The notes below the pieces were generated by a model. The model worked only from the letters and a program-made list of their open reading frames with translations. It searched no databases and was not told the DNA's origin. The translations under genes and the position numbers were made by a program. This document shows, piece by piece, positions 1 to 11,344 of a stretch of 64,000 nucleotides of DNA; position 1 is the first letter of the stretch, and the number at the start of each line of letters is the position of its first letter. The DNA is from Lycocorax pyrrhopterus obiensis (Eukaryota; Chordata; Aves; Passeriformes; Paradisaeidae), in assembly GCA_014706295.1 (NCBI GenBank), contig JACSVZ010000015.1, positions 60,447,535-60,511,534 on the forward strand, in the 5' to 3' direction.

Positions 1-1690
1 CCTTAATATGCAAATAATACTAGTTCAAAATTATGCAATTATGCAATCAAAACTAAACTTGTAAATGACAGTTTAGGTCAGCTGTGCAACGGACAGACCA
101 GAATTCAGTAGTTTACCTTTTTAAATCCATAATCAAACTAGGACAGCATGGATTAAGAATAAGAGTAAGAAAAAAAAAATAAGAACAAAGTGCTCTGATG
201 TTTCCTGCAGTATTAGAACTTCCAGTTTGTCTATCCAAAATTTCATTAACCTATTTTCACAGGAAATATGTCTGAAGCACCACTGCTTCTAGTGGGATTT
301 CACAACCATTCTGAGTTTATCTTAATGCATCATAAATTTTTTAAAATCAACCATTTTTGAACACTGTGCACAAAATACTACATTACTTTTTGGCAGACAC
401 AGATGATTATTAATTTACACCCAGCATCACATCCTTGTTGTTAGTGCTGTTTATGATATACACTATAGATCGATCTGCTCAGACTCAGGAAGATCTTCAA
501 ATATTTGAAATAAGGTTATCAGAGGAAATCTTGAATGTACAGCATCCAGTACTCTTGAATTTGAAGTATTTTTCTACACCCCTTCTAGGAAAATATATAA
601 GGGAAAAGGTATTAATTATCAGATGAGAAGGCCTCCACCCTCCTGAAAATACAGGATTTCTTACCCAGGGATACTAACGTTGCATCTGCCACCTCATAGA
701 GATTGCTTAAAAGGAAAAAAAAAAGAAAAAAAGAAAATAGTTTTTAAATACTATTCTTGGTGGTTTTTATTCCGCTTGTTCAGCTTTAGTCAGCTCGTCA
801 GTTTATGCTCAAAAGCGGAAAACTCAAAGTGAAACAGTGGCCATATCCATGGAGATTTATATACATAAATGTGCTTGTTTTGGATAGAAATGATATGAAT
901 TTATTCTCCATAGTGGAGAGTTCAAAACCATGAAGAAAGGTTTTGCCTTCCTACTCTGCCCAGTGCAGGACTAACAATCTGCTATTATCTATTTCAGTGA
1001 GGAAAAATGCTGGGTTTTTTAGCCTAAGCCACAGAATTTCCTTTAACTGGGAGCAGAGCTGGGTTAGGTGCTGGGACAGAGCAGGTTTATCTGCAGAACT
1101 GAAGGAATCAAACAGGTCACTGTTATACAACTCATACTCTTTAAAAAAAAAAAGGCTACATAAGCACTTCAAATATTCATCCATTTAAATGGAATAGAAA
1201 TTCTGATATATTTTATGGTGAAGTAGAGACATCTAGTGACTATTTTGTGTTATTCAAATGCAAAGGATTAATAATGTAGGAGGGAAAAAAACTTCTTCCA
1301 AATTCTTGAAATACCCTTCTAATGATAGGTACAACTTCACCTGCTCTCCTCAATTCCACTGACAAAATAATTTTTCCAATTCTGTGCAATTATTAATACA
1401 CAGGATGGAATACAGCAAGCCTCCAGAGGTTCTTCCCTCCTTCTCCCAGGTGTTTTCAAAAGCTTTGGATGCTACAATAGATAAATTTAGTCTGGCTTTG
1501 CATCACTGGCACTGAGGACACAGTTTAGTGCCTAAATACTGATAGAAATCCCTTCCTCACGTTGTTTTGTTAAAGTAAAGAATCTTCCTCAGAACAACTT
1601 GGCTGCAAACTCAAGCAAGAAATGCCTTTTTCTACCGAACCATCACCTGCCTGCTAAGGGAAGGGGAGGATGCAGGGATTAGAAGGGGAA
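1..1690. other. Intergenic AT-rich stretch, no gene seen
   Basis: I see no exon with flanking splice sites, no RNA gene and no clear repeat here. The short open frames near 435-626 and on both strands at 943-1188 have no recognisable similarity, and the two strands are open over the same bases, which is typical of chance. Only short A-runs stand out, for example around 170 and 715-735. Confidence 0.5.
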
Positions 1691-1694
1691 GGAT

Positions 1695-1775
1695 GCTGGA
1701 ACTGGAAGTGGGTTGGAATTAGATGGTCTTTAAGGTCTCTTCCAATCCAAACCATTCTGGGATTGATTCCATGCT
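1695..1775 (+). mobile_element. CR1 LINE 3'-end fragment
   Basis: The sequence has the CR1 3' terminal signature in + orientation: GGTTGGAATTAGATGGTCTT, then a diverged TCTCTTCCAATCCAAACCATTCTGGGATTGAT-type tail. Only the last 80 or so bases of the element are recognisable, as expected for 5'-truncated avian CR1. Confidence 0.6.
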
Positions 1776-1904
1776 GCTTTGGACAGAAATGCTTCAACCT
1801 GTGATCTTCTGCTCACCCACTTAGGTGCCTGAATCTCAGGTGTTCACAAACTTTGCTTTCCAGCTGGTACCTCCCCAGTCCTCTCACCTCCTCCTGAAAG
1901 GTCA

Positions 1905-2065
1905 GTCAGGTACTGCAGCACTGAGGGACACTTCACATTTTCTCATTATATTTCAGCAGCCAAAAAGCACATTTTTCCAGAGAGGGAGAGTGTCACTTTG
2001 TCTCTGCTGTCCTTTCCATGAAAGAAAAGGACATTGTGGTTCTGCTCCCCTCTGGAGAGATCCCA
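1905..2065 (+). repeat. Second copy of the exon 2 donor flank of the ITIM-like gene
   Basis: This stretch aligns by eye with about 7091-7250, which is the end of exon 2 and the start of intron 2 of the small membrane-protein gene. Shared landmarks in the same order are TCAGGTACTGCA, GACACTTCACATTTTCTCAT, TATTTCAGCAGCCAAA, TTTCCAGAGA and a CTGCTCCCC run. Both copies keep the splice-donor-like CAGGTACTG and the acceptor-like TATTTCAG. Upstream of the donor the similarity is lost, so no intact exon remains in this copy. It could be a relic of a tandem paralogue or a low-copy dispersed repeat. The similarity is seen directly; its origin is inference. Confidence 0.65.
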
Positions 2066-2565
2066 CCTGCAGGGCTGCATCCAGCCCTGGGCCCAGCACA
2101 GCAAGGACAGGGAGCTGCTGCAGCCAGTCCAGAGCAGGGACACCAAGGGGAGCAGAGGGATGGAGCAGCTCTGCTGTGAGGAAAGGCTGAGGGAACTGGG
2201 GTTGTTCAGCCTGGAGAAGAGAAGGCTTTGGGGTGACCTCATTGTGGCCTTGCAGTGCCTGAAGGGAGCCCACGGGAAAGATGGAGAGAGACTCTTGACA
2301 AGGGCCTGGAGTGACAGGACAAGGGGCAATGGCTTCACACTGACAGAGAGTGGGTTTAGATTGGGTATGAGGAAGAAATTGTTCCCTGTGAGGAACACGT
2401 TTTCCAGAGAAGCTGTGGCTGCCCCATCCCTGGCAGTGTCCAAGGCCAGGTTGGAGGGGGCTTGGAGGAGCTTGGTCTGGTGGAATGTGTCCCTGCCCAC
2501 GGCACGGGGTTGGAACTGGACGATCTGAAAGTCCCTCCCAACCCAAACCACTCTGTGTCTAACAC
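2066..2565 (+). mobile_element. CR1 LINE, 5'-truncated
   Basis: Typical CR1 3' region in + orientation. It contains CTGAGGGAACTGGGGTTGTT, GCCTGGAGAAGAGAAGGCTT, the phrase about a 'ggcttcacactgacagagag' segment, and the terminal TTGGAACTGGACGATCTGAA followed by a decayed CCAACCCAAACCACTCTGTG tail. The middle part (about 2230-2395) is close to identical with 35765-35930, so both belong to the same CR1 subfamily. Open frames on both strands across it are remnants of the element, not host genes. Confidence 0.9.
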
Positions 2566-3646
2566 AGAGCCCTTTAGTTACCAGCACTGTGAAGGCCCAG
2601 CCTCAACACATCTCAATGATTTAAGCTGAAAATGCCCAAGTGTTCATCCTTCTTCTGTGGCTGGTCCCAAGAGGGAAAAATACTGCATTCCTTGACTTAC
2701 CACCATGATAACTCCAAAGAACCAAATTTTCTGCCCTTAATGAGAAAATTTGATGACCAACATGCAGAGGAATCACAGGTCAGACTCAGCCCTGGTTTAA
2801 TTCTGAGCTCAATAGTGCCCCAGGGATATGAGCATTGGCATGTGGTACAGAGCTGGTTGAAGAGCAGAAGTTCCTCTGTGTGAAGAATTCAAAGTTTTGG
2901 TATCATTCTAAGTTACCAGAAACCCTAAAAATTTAGAAAAAAAACCCCAAAATTTAGAAATTTCTATGGGGAGGAAAATAAAAAAAAAAAAAGGAAGTGG
3001 GCCTTATAGTAACATTTTTTTAACCCAACTTTTAAAATTAATTTTATTCTGTATGAAATAATTTTTTTAAAAGAGCAGAAAAATGTGTTTCAAAAATATT
3101 TAAATTAGTTTTTTCAGCAATATCAGATATTCTTTCTGTTCCTCCCTGTTTTCGTTGCTTTCTGGTTTCAACTCTGAACTATTGAAGTTTAGGGGGAAGT
3201 GATCTGATAATCACAAACCAAAGCAATCTAATAACCACAAAATGAGCAGTTCAATAATCATGAATGGAGTTTTCTGTTGAAACACATTTTAATGCCCAGT
3301 TGGTTTGCAGAGAATATGGACATAGTGTGTTGCCGGCTCAGGTTCTAAATGAAAACTATGTGTGGGCTGAAGGTCACAGTTTATGAGAAAATTGATCAAA
3401 ATCTCTGTTTTTAATAAAACATACACCAAGAGAAGGCACTGAGAATTAAGGATTGTTTATCAAAAGCTACAGGGTGATAATTTACATTTGAAAAAAAAGT
3501 TTCTAGTTTCCTTCCGTTTTGCAGCCATCTAAACACTTCTTTTGACCTCATATGGTCTGATGGGGGGAGGTCAGAAATAGGGGCTGTGTTTTCTTCAGTG
3601 AGTCCATTTTGATGGCAGATCTGAGAGCTGAAAGCAGCTTTTCAAA

Positions 3647-6600
3647 ATGGCAAGTGAGGTGCTCTACGCCGAGGTGTCGCCCAAGGAAAGAGTGAATTTT
3701 ATTTCAGAAGCTTCAGATACAGGTAAGAAAAGTGGTCATCTTAATATTACTTATTTTCCTTTGCTTATTGACACACTCTTAAAACTTTCGCTCTTTCTTA
3801 AATTGTTTGCAAGCAGCTGAAGTCATGTTGAAAGCCTTTTATAACTATCAATACCCACCTCTGTTTATTTTTGTATCTATTGGCTCGTCAAATTCATGTT
3901 TATTGACGGAATGAATACTGAATTCTAGCAAAAGTGAAGATTGACCTTTAAAATCCCATTCTGGCTTTCAGTAAGATGGCTGAAATGGGCAGTTTCTGAA
4001 CCACATTAATGTTCAGACATTGAAGATCTCTATACAGATTACTGGAATCTCATTGACAACTAAAGTTCACTGAATGGACTTTTCTCTCCTGCAGTCCACT
4101 TACATTTTGTATTTTAATTTGATTCACTTTCTCATACAACAGAAATATTTTTAAATTCTAAAGTGATAGGTCTGTTTCCATTTTCATTTTTCCTTCTCTC
4201 TCTTTTTTCTCTCTTTTTCTCTCTTTCTCTTTATCTGTGTCCCTCTTTCTTTCTCTCCTAGAAGTTCTATGTTGAGAAAAATACAAGTCAAGATTTAATA
4301 GAAGTTTCTATAATTTTGAAAACTGTTAGTCCTACAATTTGTGTATGACCTACTGATGCCTTCAACGATAAAACTTCATTGCTTAAAAAATTTATTTTCA
4401 AAAGGTAAAGTGCAAAATGCAGCCATTAATGGCTATAGGTAGGAAATAATTTATGTTTTTAAACCAAAAGTATCGAGTTTTACTTTTTCAATTCTGATCA
4501 AAAAACTGATCTTGGCTAGTTGTAAGATGATTGAGCATGGAACATTTCTTGTAAATTATAATATTCAGAGGTTAAAACAGGAAAGAAAAATATGTCCTGA
4601 GTACGCCAGCAAAGCAATATATATTCTTAAAAACTAAATTTGTATATTCACTCCTTGGAATAGAGTACAAAAAGCACCCGTGCAGGTATGAAATCTTTGT
4701 CTTCCATTGTTAACTCAGCTTGCCCCTAAAATTATGTGATCAGCTCTCTGCAGAAGAGCTGCACTGCCAGGACAATCCTTGGAACTCCAGCCTAGAACTG
4801 CCCCCTAAGGATTTATTGGAGATGCACCCTCATGCCCAGTACAACTCACTGTGAAAATGTCTCAGACTTGGAGAGTATAAAAGTCTGTTCCATCAATTTT
4901 TGTCTTTTTCCTCACCTGTCCCTTAAATTTCCAGTTATATGTTATAGTTTTAAGTGATTTCACACAGCTTCTAATTCATTTCAGTGAATTGTGCTTAGAA
5001 ATTGCTGTATAAATTATTCTGAGAGCCCCCTAAGCCAAGATCATAGTTCCGAAATTTGCCAGTATAAGGTGCTTGGAAATTCAGAAGCTAAAAAATTTAA
5101 TGGCCAATTATGAGGCTAATTAAGTAACCAAATTTCACACAAAATGCTTTTCTTATGTTTTAGAGTATTACAGCATTGTGTTTAACCTGTTATAATCTTT
5201 CTGAAAAAAATATTTTCAACTGCAATATCTATATTCTTGTCACTTCTGTGAATCTTGTACTCCAAGGTGTGTCGGTGTCCCAATAAATGCTTTACTTATA
5301 TAGCATCTTAAAACAAGGACTTCCACAGGCTGGTTGTAATATCTTACACGAAGAAATGCTTTAAATCAATCTTGAATTTGGCACCTATTAATAGCACCAG
5401 TGTGTCCTAGTGAGATAGAGCAGAAAAAAAATCACCTATCCATACAACAAATATTTGTTCATGTTCTTATAGATATTAAATCGTATCTATACATTCTTAC
5501 AATCTTCATCTTTGATTTCTTTGTGTTTTCCATTGCTTTCATACTTGAGAGCACAAGTGCAGGAAACTGAGCCCTCATCTTCTGCCAGATGCTGTTAAAT
5601 TGTTCTGACCTCTTGGCTGCTGCCTGAGATGCTTAGTTCTGAATATGGGTTGGATTTGACATTTTTTGTAAATCTAAGGTAGATCTCAGAAGCTCTGGCA
5701 CCTTTAGGAGGTTGATTTTCTTCAGGCAAAAAAAAAAAAAATCTTATTTCATGCACTATCAGTGAGCAAATTTTTTGAAAGAAGCTTGTGGGGAATACGG
5801 CAAAACATGCAAAGCAGGCAACCCTGAAGGTGGTGTGTTGCAGTTGATATAAAAATATAGCTGCTTCCTTCCTTCCTTCTGCTGCCACGCCTACCAAAAA
5901 CTGCTGGGGTCAGTGACACATGTCCTGTCTCTCAGCTCTTTCTCTCTCCCTCCTGCTCTGAGAGTTCATCTCTAGATTTAATATCACAAAACGAATGATA
6001 AGCTGTGCCACAGGGCAGCCCACTGCCCCATTACACCTGCAGTCATTTTGCTACTGGTACCTCTTCCCTGAGCTTTCCTGAGTGTAAAATATTGCTGGTT
6101 TGGGCCAGGGGCCCTGTGGAAATCCCCTGGGCAGCGAGATGCCCTCTGGGCATACCTTTAGGTATATGAATTTTAAAGCACTTCCTATGGGATGCAGCTC
6201 AACTACATCATAGGAGTCAGGTACCTAAACACTGTCTTTGCCTTCCTTGGGCTTTGCACCCAGCACTGGCCACTGAGAGCCAAAGAATGGGTCGTTTTTG
6301 CAGTGAAAGAGATCTCTGCTGTTATGCACATGACCAGTGGAAGCATCCATGCATAATGACAGACAAGCCTCCAAAGATAAGCAGAGCGCTGCTAAAGCAA
6401 AAGCAGTCTCAGCAAACCACCCACTTTCTTGGTTGCTGCCGAAAATCCTGTTGCAAATTCCTTCCCCTGTCCTGTTTCCATGATCGAGCACTCCTGACAG
6501 CCCAGCAGACTGGAACTCGCCACTACTGAGGCTGGGCAGGCAGGGAAAGTGCAATTTTCCAGCCAATCCCACACCTTCAGGGAAGCCCACCCTGACAACA

Positions 6601-9002
6601 GTTTTATGCTCTCTGTTGGTTGCAAAAATCTTGTAACACAGGATGAAGTGCTTTTGGTAATGGTTGTGACTATGAGTGTCACAGCCATGCTTGTGGTTTA
6701 TTAAAAAGTAAATAGAGAAAAAAAAATTAATTTAGCCAAGAAAAGTTGCCAGTGATTAACTTCTGCTTAAAGGTTGACAGAATATATAAATGTGTGTGTA
6801 AGATATGGAATGACAAGAAAAAACCTGAATTAATAATAGAGTTCAGTGTATGGTAACTGAGAGTCACCTAGAAGGGTTTTTAAAATTTTCTAAAATTTAA
6901 TAAATTAATTTTATTTATTTGTTTATTTATTTATTTATTTATTTATTTGGAATACTGTGCAGCAGAACAATTATTGCTTGAACTCTTCTAGTAATTCCAG
7001 CCCTTTTTGTCCCTCCAGGCGATCCAGTCACATATGCTGAGGTGAATGTGAAATGGAGATCTGACAGACCTGACAGCACACCCAAAATTACACATTCAGG
7101 TACTGCAACACTGCAGGACACTTCACATTTTCTCATTGTATTTCAGCAGCCAAACATCACATCTTTCCAGAGAATGGGAGAGCATCACTTTCTCCCTTTG
7201 CTGCAGGGGATATCGATCCATTTTTCCCTGCTCCCCACTCCTGAGGGATGCTCAGATGTGCTTAAAATTCATTTTGCAGTGGAGGCACTTGAAAACTCTT
7301 CTGTTCATTTTAGCAACAATTTCCATGTATTGTTTTTCACTTCCAAATGAATTTTGGGTGAATGAACAGGCCAGCAATAGTACTTAAAGAAAACTGAGTT
7401 ACTTTGGGAAAGTAATAGCCAGAAAACAAAAATTTTAAACAGCTTTTTGACAATTCCAGAAAAATTGTGTCTATCTTTTCTTAAGTTAAAATTTTAAGAT
7501 ACTTTAAACTGTCACAAACCGTGTAACCAGCCCTGAAAGAAAACTTTGTTCTGCAAAGTGAAATAATATATTGGATATGAGTTTTGACTCTTGTGTATGA
7601 GGTGAAAATGAAGAAGAGAATATTGCACTCATGTGATGCATAAGAGCAATTAAGATATATATGGAAAAAAATGTTAGATATGGGAAATGCTCGTGCAAAC
7701 AAACATTTCCATTGGGGTTTAATTTGGCCTCACAACAAGGAAAAAGAAACTGAAAACTTAAGATGGTTTTTCTGAATAAAAGTGGCAGTCAGGCAGACAA
7801 GGGAGTGAGCCAGGTGGAGACCCTGTTACAAAGAAAAAACTAATTTACTGGCTTCATTGCAATGCCCTCTGATTTCATCCCAGTGAATCCAGGCTTGGAC
7901 TGCAGCATGGAAAGTGTTGTCAGTAATACAGTTTGGATATAGGGCCATCGACCTGTCTGGTTTTTGGCTCCTTTTACATCCCAGTCCTCACTTCCCTCCT
8001 TCCTTTCTCTGACTCTGGCTACACTGTCCAGGTTTTTAGAATTTTGTTCAAGGAATATCAAAATCCATATATGCTCTACATATGGATAAATGCTACTAGG
8101 AGAGCTCTGTCCCTTCACCTTCTTCGCTGGAACCTCTTTAAAACCACAGAATGGTTTTAAAGCAGAATGTTTGTTCTGATTCTTGTTTAGATTGGGGAGC
8201 AGTTTAAATGAAAATTATGAAGGAATGGGGATCAAATGAACACAGTGATCCTAGTCAGGATTAGAGTTGGAGCAGAAAATGATGGAGGCAAGGATTTAAA
8301 GACCAATTAAACATGTGTGTCTTTGTTGTGCTTAAAAATTACGGTAACCTGGAAAGAGTCTCTAGAATTTCAAATTACCTATAAAATCTTTTTTTAAAGC
8401 CTGAATGGGACCTTCAAGCTTTCCTTGTGGGTCTTCAGTTGTGTAATATCAGACAATTAACACAGGACAGCACAACCCGTGCAAGCCATTTTCCAAGGAA
8501 AAGGCAGGGTGTATTCCAGAGCGGGAAGTACTGGCGGTGCTGTGTGTGCACGAGGCACAATGTTGGCACAGCAGTGCTGGCAAAGCTGTGCTCTGCCACC
8601 GAAGCTAAGAGGTTGTATTTTTAGGTGTCTTCTCAACAGCTGTGATGATAGAATTTAGGACTGGCCAGGAAAAGGTTTCTTCTGACCCTGAAAGCGTGTT
8701 TTTGTGTGCACACATAGTCACACCGAGGTTTGTATACATATAAACCTATACAGACACACAGGTGCTGTATCCGTAGCAGGCTGTATCTGCAGGCAATGGG
8801 ACAATGATTTTTCGCACTCCCATAACTCAGACCAAAAGTTGCCTTGCTTCTGCCCGCGGTGACACCCCTGTCCCTTGTCCCTTTGGCAGTGACCTGCTCG
8901 GAGAACTCCCTCTGGTGCTACGTTGTCTTGGCGCTGCTCTTCTCGGCGGTGGCTCTGCTCCTCACGGTCATCCTGCTGGCGGTGAAATGTTACAGCCGCT
9001 GA
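3647..9002 (+). CDS. Small membrane protein with two ITIM-like motifs (unrecognised gene)
   Basis: Three exons splice in phase: 3647-3722 (starts ATG, ends phase 1 at CAG|GTAAGA), 7019-7099 (CCTCCAG|GC…TCAG|GTACTG, 81 nt, phase 1 to 1) and 8890-9002 (TTTGGCAG|TG…TGA). The product is about 89 residues. Residues 5-10 (VLYAEV) and 29-34 (VTYAEV) fit the inhibitory motif [I/V/L]xYxx[I/V/L]. After CSENSLWC comes one hydrophobic segment of about 23 residues (YVVLALLFSAVALLLTVILL), then AVKCYSR and the stop. A type II or tail-anchored topology with both tyrosines in the cytosol is inferred; phosphorylated ITIMs classically recruit SH2 phosphatases such as SHP-1. NKG2A-type receptors also carry two such motifs before a membrane exon, but no lectin domain follows here. 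A good donor (CACAGG|GTAAGC) lies about 35 nt past the stop and an acceptor at 9216, so the last intron would be in the 3' UTR and too close to the stop to trigger decay. It may be a genuine short protein or a receptor truncated by a nonsense change. The gene family is not recognised. Confidence 0.55.
4185..4262. repeat. Polypyrimidine (CT-rich) tract in intron 1
   Basis: About 75 bases made almost only of C and T, dominated by TCTCT and TTTCT units. It is a simple low-complexity tract in intron 1 of the ITIM-like gene, about 460 bp after the exon 1 donor. Confidence 0.85.
6903..6951. repeat. (TTTA)n microsatellite
   Basis: Roughly ten consecutive TTTA units with one TTTG interruption lie just upstream of the exon 2 acceptor of the ITIM-like gene. 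A variable tract this near to a splice acceptor (about 70 bases away) could affect exon 2 use; that effect is speculation. Confidence 0.9.
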
Positions 9003-9216
9003 GGAAGGCAGCCCCTGCCACCCCGCTGACACACAGGGTAAGCCCTTCCCTGCCCTGCTGGATTTCCGTGCAATTCCTCAGCATTTAGCACAGGAGGTGC
9101 AAGGAAGCTCCCAAACCAAAGGCTGGGATTTTTAGGCAACCAGGATAACACTCACAGCAGGTTGAGCTTCAGTGAGATACTCTAATTGTCACGGCTTTTG
9201 TCTCTTTTATTTCCAG

Positions 9217-10205
9217 ATAAGTCAGCACAGGAAGGTTCTGCTTCTTCAACAAAACAGGACATAGTGCTTGTTTTATTTTACATTATTTTGGCTGAAGAGA
9301 CAAAACGAAGACATGCCATCAAGTCTGATCACTCTTCAGTTATGTCATCCCAGATCTCTGTTAAACCTCGAACCTCTGCATACCTGGACAAGACATATAT
9401 TAATTTTATTTGGAATTTTCTTAATCCTGTAATACCAGCAACCATCCAACTATATCAGTGCATGTATCAAGACATGGGCTCAAGCTCCTGCATCAAAAGG
9501 TGAGTTTGGGCCTTGTTTAGACAACAAAAATGACCAGGTGGGGACATACTTTTAATTCCCATCTGACTTGATTCTGCACTGATTTGCAATACAGATAAGC
9601 TTTTAGATTGCATTATATTCAAGTGCAAAAATTCATGGACAAAACAGGGAATGTGAAAGGTTGCACTGAGCTTTTTTATAAAGCCTGGGCTCGGACTTGA
9701 TTATTTTTCTTCTGACAGCCTTTAGTTGGATTTGTATGAAAGGGATATTGAAGGTTCAAGAAGCTAAATGTTGTTACTAGAGAAGTCTCAGTTTCATCTC
9801 CTCATTGGCTTGAATTAAATTATTCTGTTCCACTTGTCCAGAAGAGCATCTCACAATATATTGTTTCTGTCTTGGGGCAGTAATTAATTTTTGTATTTGT
9901 TTGGTTTTTTTTTTCCCCACATGCCATAGCTTCAGTTAAAACTGTAACTGAGGCACTTGAAGTTCAAATGCATTTGTTTGTAATTATGATCTTATTGCCT
10001 GTTTTATAGTATTTTTTTATTTTATCCATTATAACTTCTTTGAGGCAGGCCGCAGAGGATTTGCAGACTGAGTAGGAGGAGTCTGTATAGCAAATATTTC
10101 TAAAATATTCCTTGTATCTAAACTTATCTGTACTTTAGCTGTTGCTGCTGTTGGTAAAGCACCCCATTATACACAGAAATCAATAAAGGGATTCAGTAAA
10201 GCACT
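9217..10205 (+). other. Probable terminal 3' UTR exon of the ITIM-like gene
   Basis: An acceptor (TTTATTTCCAG) ends at 9216, and a polyadenylation signal AATAAA at 10182-10187 is followed by T- and GT-containing sequence. One frame stays open to 9503 and begins in phase 1, so exon 2 could splice straight to it. The encoded residues resemble nothing I know and are low in complexity, so I take it as untranslated. A consensus donor (AAAAG|GTGAGT) near 9499 leaves open a further split. Confidence 0.4.
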
Positions 10206-11340
10206 TTTGCTGGTGTTTGCTCTTCTGTTAGACTGGAGGAAAAATAACATTTAGTATTTGTATGAGTGTAACACCTTTGAGCTGTTGTTTTGGAGGTCTT
10301 AGCATCTGAAAGGCAACAATTTGCCCTGGGGAGACCACTGGGTAGGCTGCACAAATAATGTCTGTGCAATGTGAATTGTTTAAACCAGGTTGCCTGGTCA
10401 CTGGTGATATATATGATATTATGCACACTACACATGGCATCAAAAAAGTTGTGTGTGACTGTAAATCTGGCACTAGGAACTTGTCTCTCTCCTTTGTTCC
10501 TTGGCCCTTTGCTTTTCCCTGCAGCTTCCCTGATTTCTTATATTGCAGTCTCTCTCCCTCTGGCTGCAGGCTCATCCTGGAGCTATGAGTGACACTCATT
10601 CCTGCTCTTCTATCTTGGCTGGGTTATTTTTCCTGGCTGTTTCTTCCTAAAGGTGTAATCTGCAGGACCAGCGGGAGTGGCAGAATCCCTTTCATTTGTC
10701 AGTTTTTGTGGGGCAGCCTGTTCATGGCACACCTGTTTTATAGATCTTGCTACTTACCCTCTTTTTTTTTTCAGACTTACCCTTGTCCTCCCCTCTTAAA
10801 GGTAAAAATGTAGCACATAAAATCCATAAAGCCAGAAATTAGACCCAAGACACAGGCAAAAGCATGAGACTGGACATTTGGAAATATTAAAATATTAGAT
10901 GGACAGTGGAAGACAGAACAAGGTGAGGGTACACAATGCAATCAGTGAGGTGTCAGAACCAAAGATGCCAATATTACTTTAAATAATCTTATATTTTTTT
11001 AGTATGAATATAACTCTATCTCAGAGGAAGGCTACATGACTGGTATGTCCAGGGAGGTCCATTTCTTTTACTCTTCTGCTTGAAAATGTCTTCAGCCAAC
11101 AGCCTCACAGGTACCCTGGGTCATACACCCTTCAGGTTTCTAGGGTGTGTGATGACCTGTAGAGGAAAATTTTGTTGATTTTTATGGTAATTTCCTGGAT
11201 ATTGACTTCTTAGCCTACTCCTTTGTGAAGTTTAAAGAGACAGGACAAAAAGGTTTCATTGTTTCAGGCCTTTTTCATCATCATGTCAGACCTAGTTTAG
11301 TCAAAAAATTTCATGGACGTCTCAGAGGGGCTGATTCCAG
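10206..11340. other. Intergenic spacer, no gene seen
   Basis: I find no exon with paired splice signals and no RNA gene. The overlapping open frames on both strands at about 10228-10813 have no recognisable similarity. Confidence 0.5.
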
Positions 11341-11344
11341 TTCC

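Noticed and set aside
1946..2587. 213-codon open frame on the - strand
   Set aside because: Antisense to a CR1 element; other CR1 copies in the window give the same kind of antisense frame.
9217..9503. Coding extension of the ITIM-like gene (DKSAQEGSASSTKQD…)
   Set aside because: Would need skipping of the membrane exon, and the residues resemble no lectin or Ig domain; kept as UTR with low confidence.
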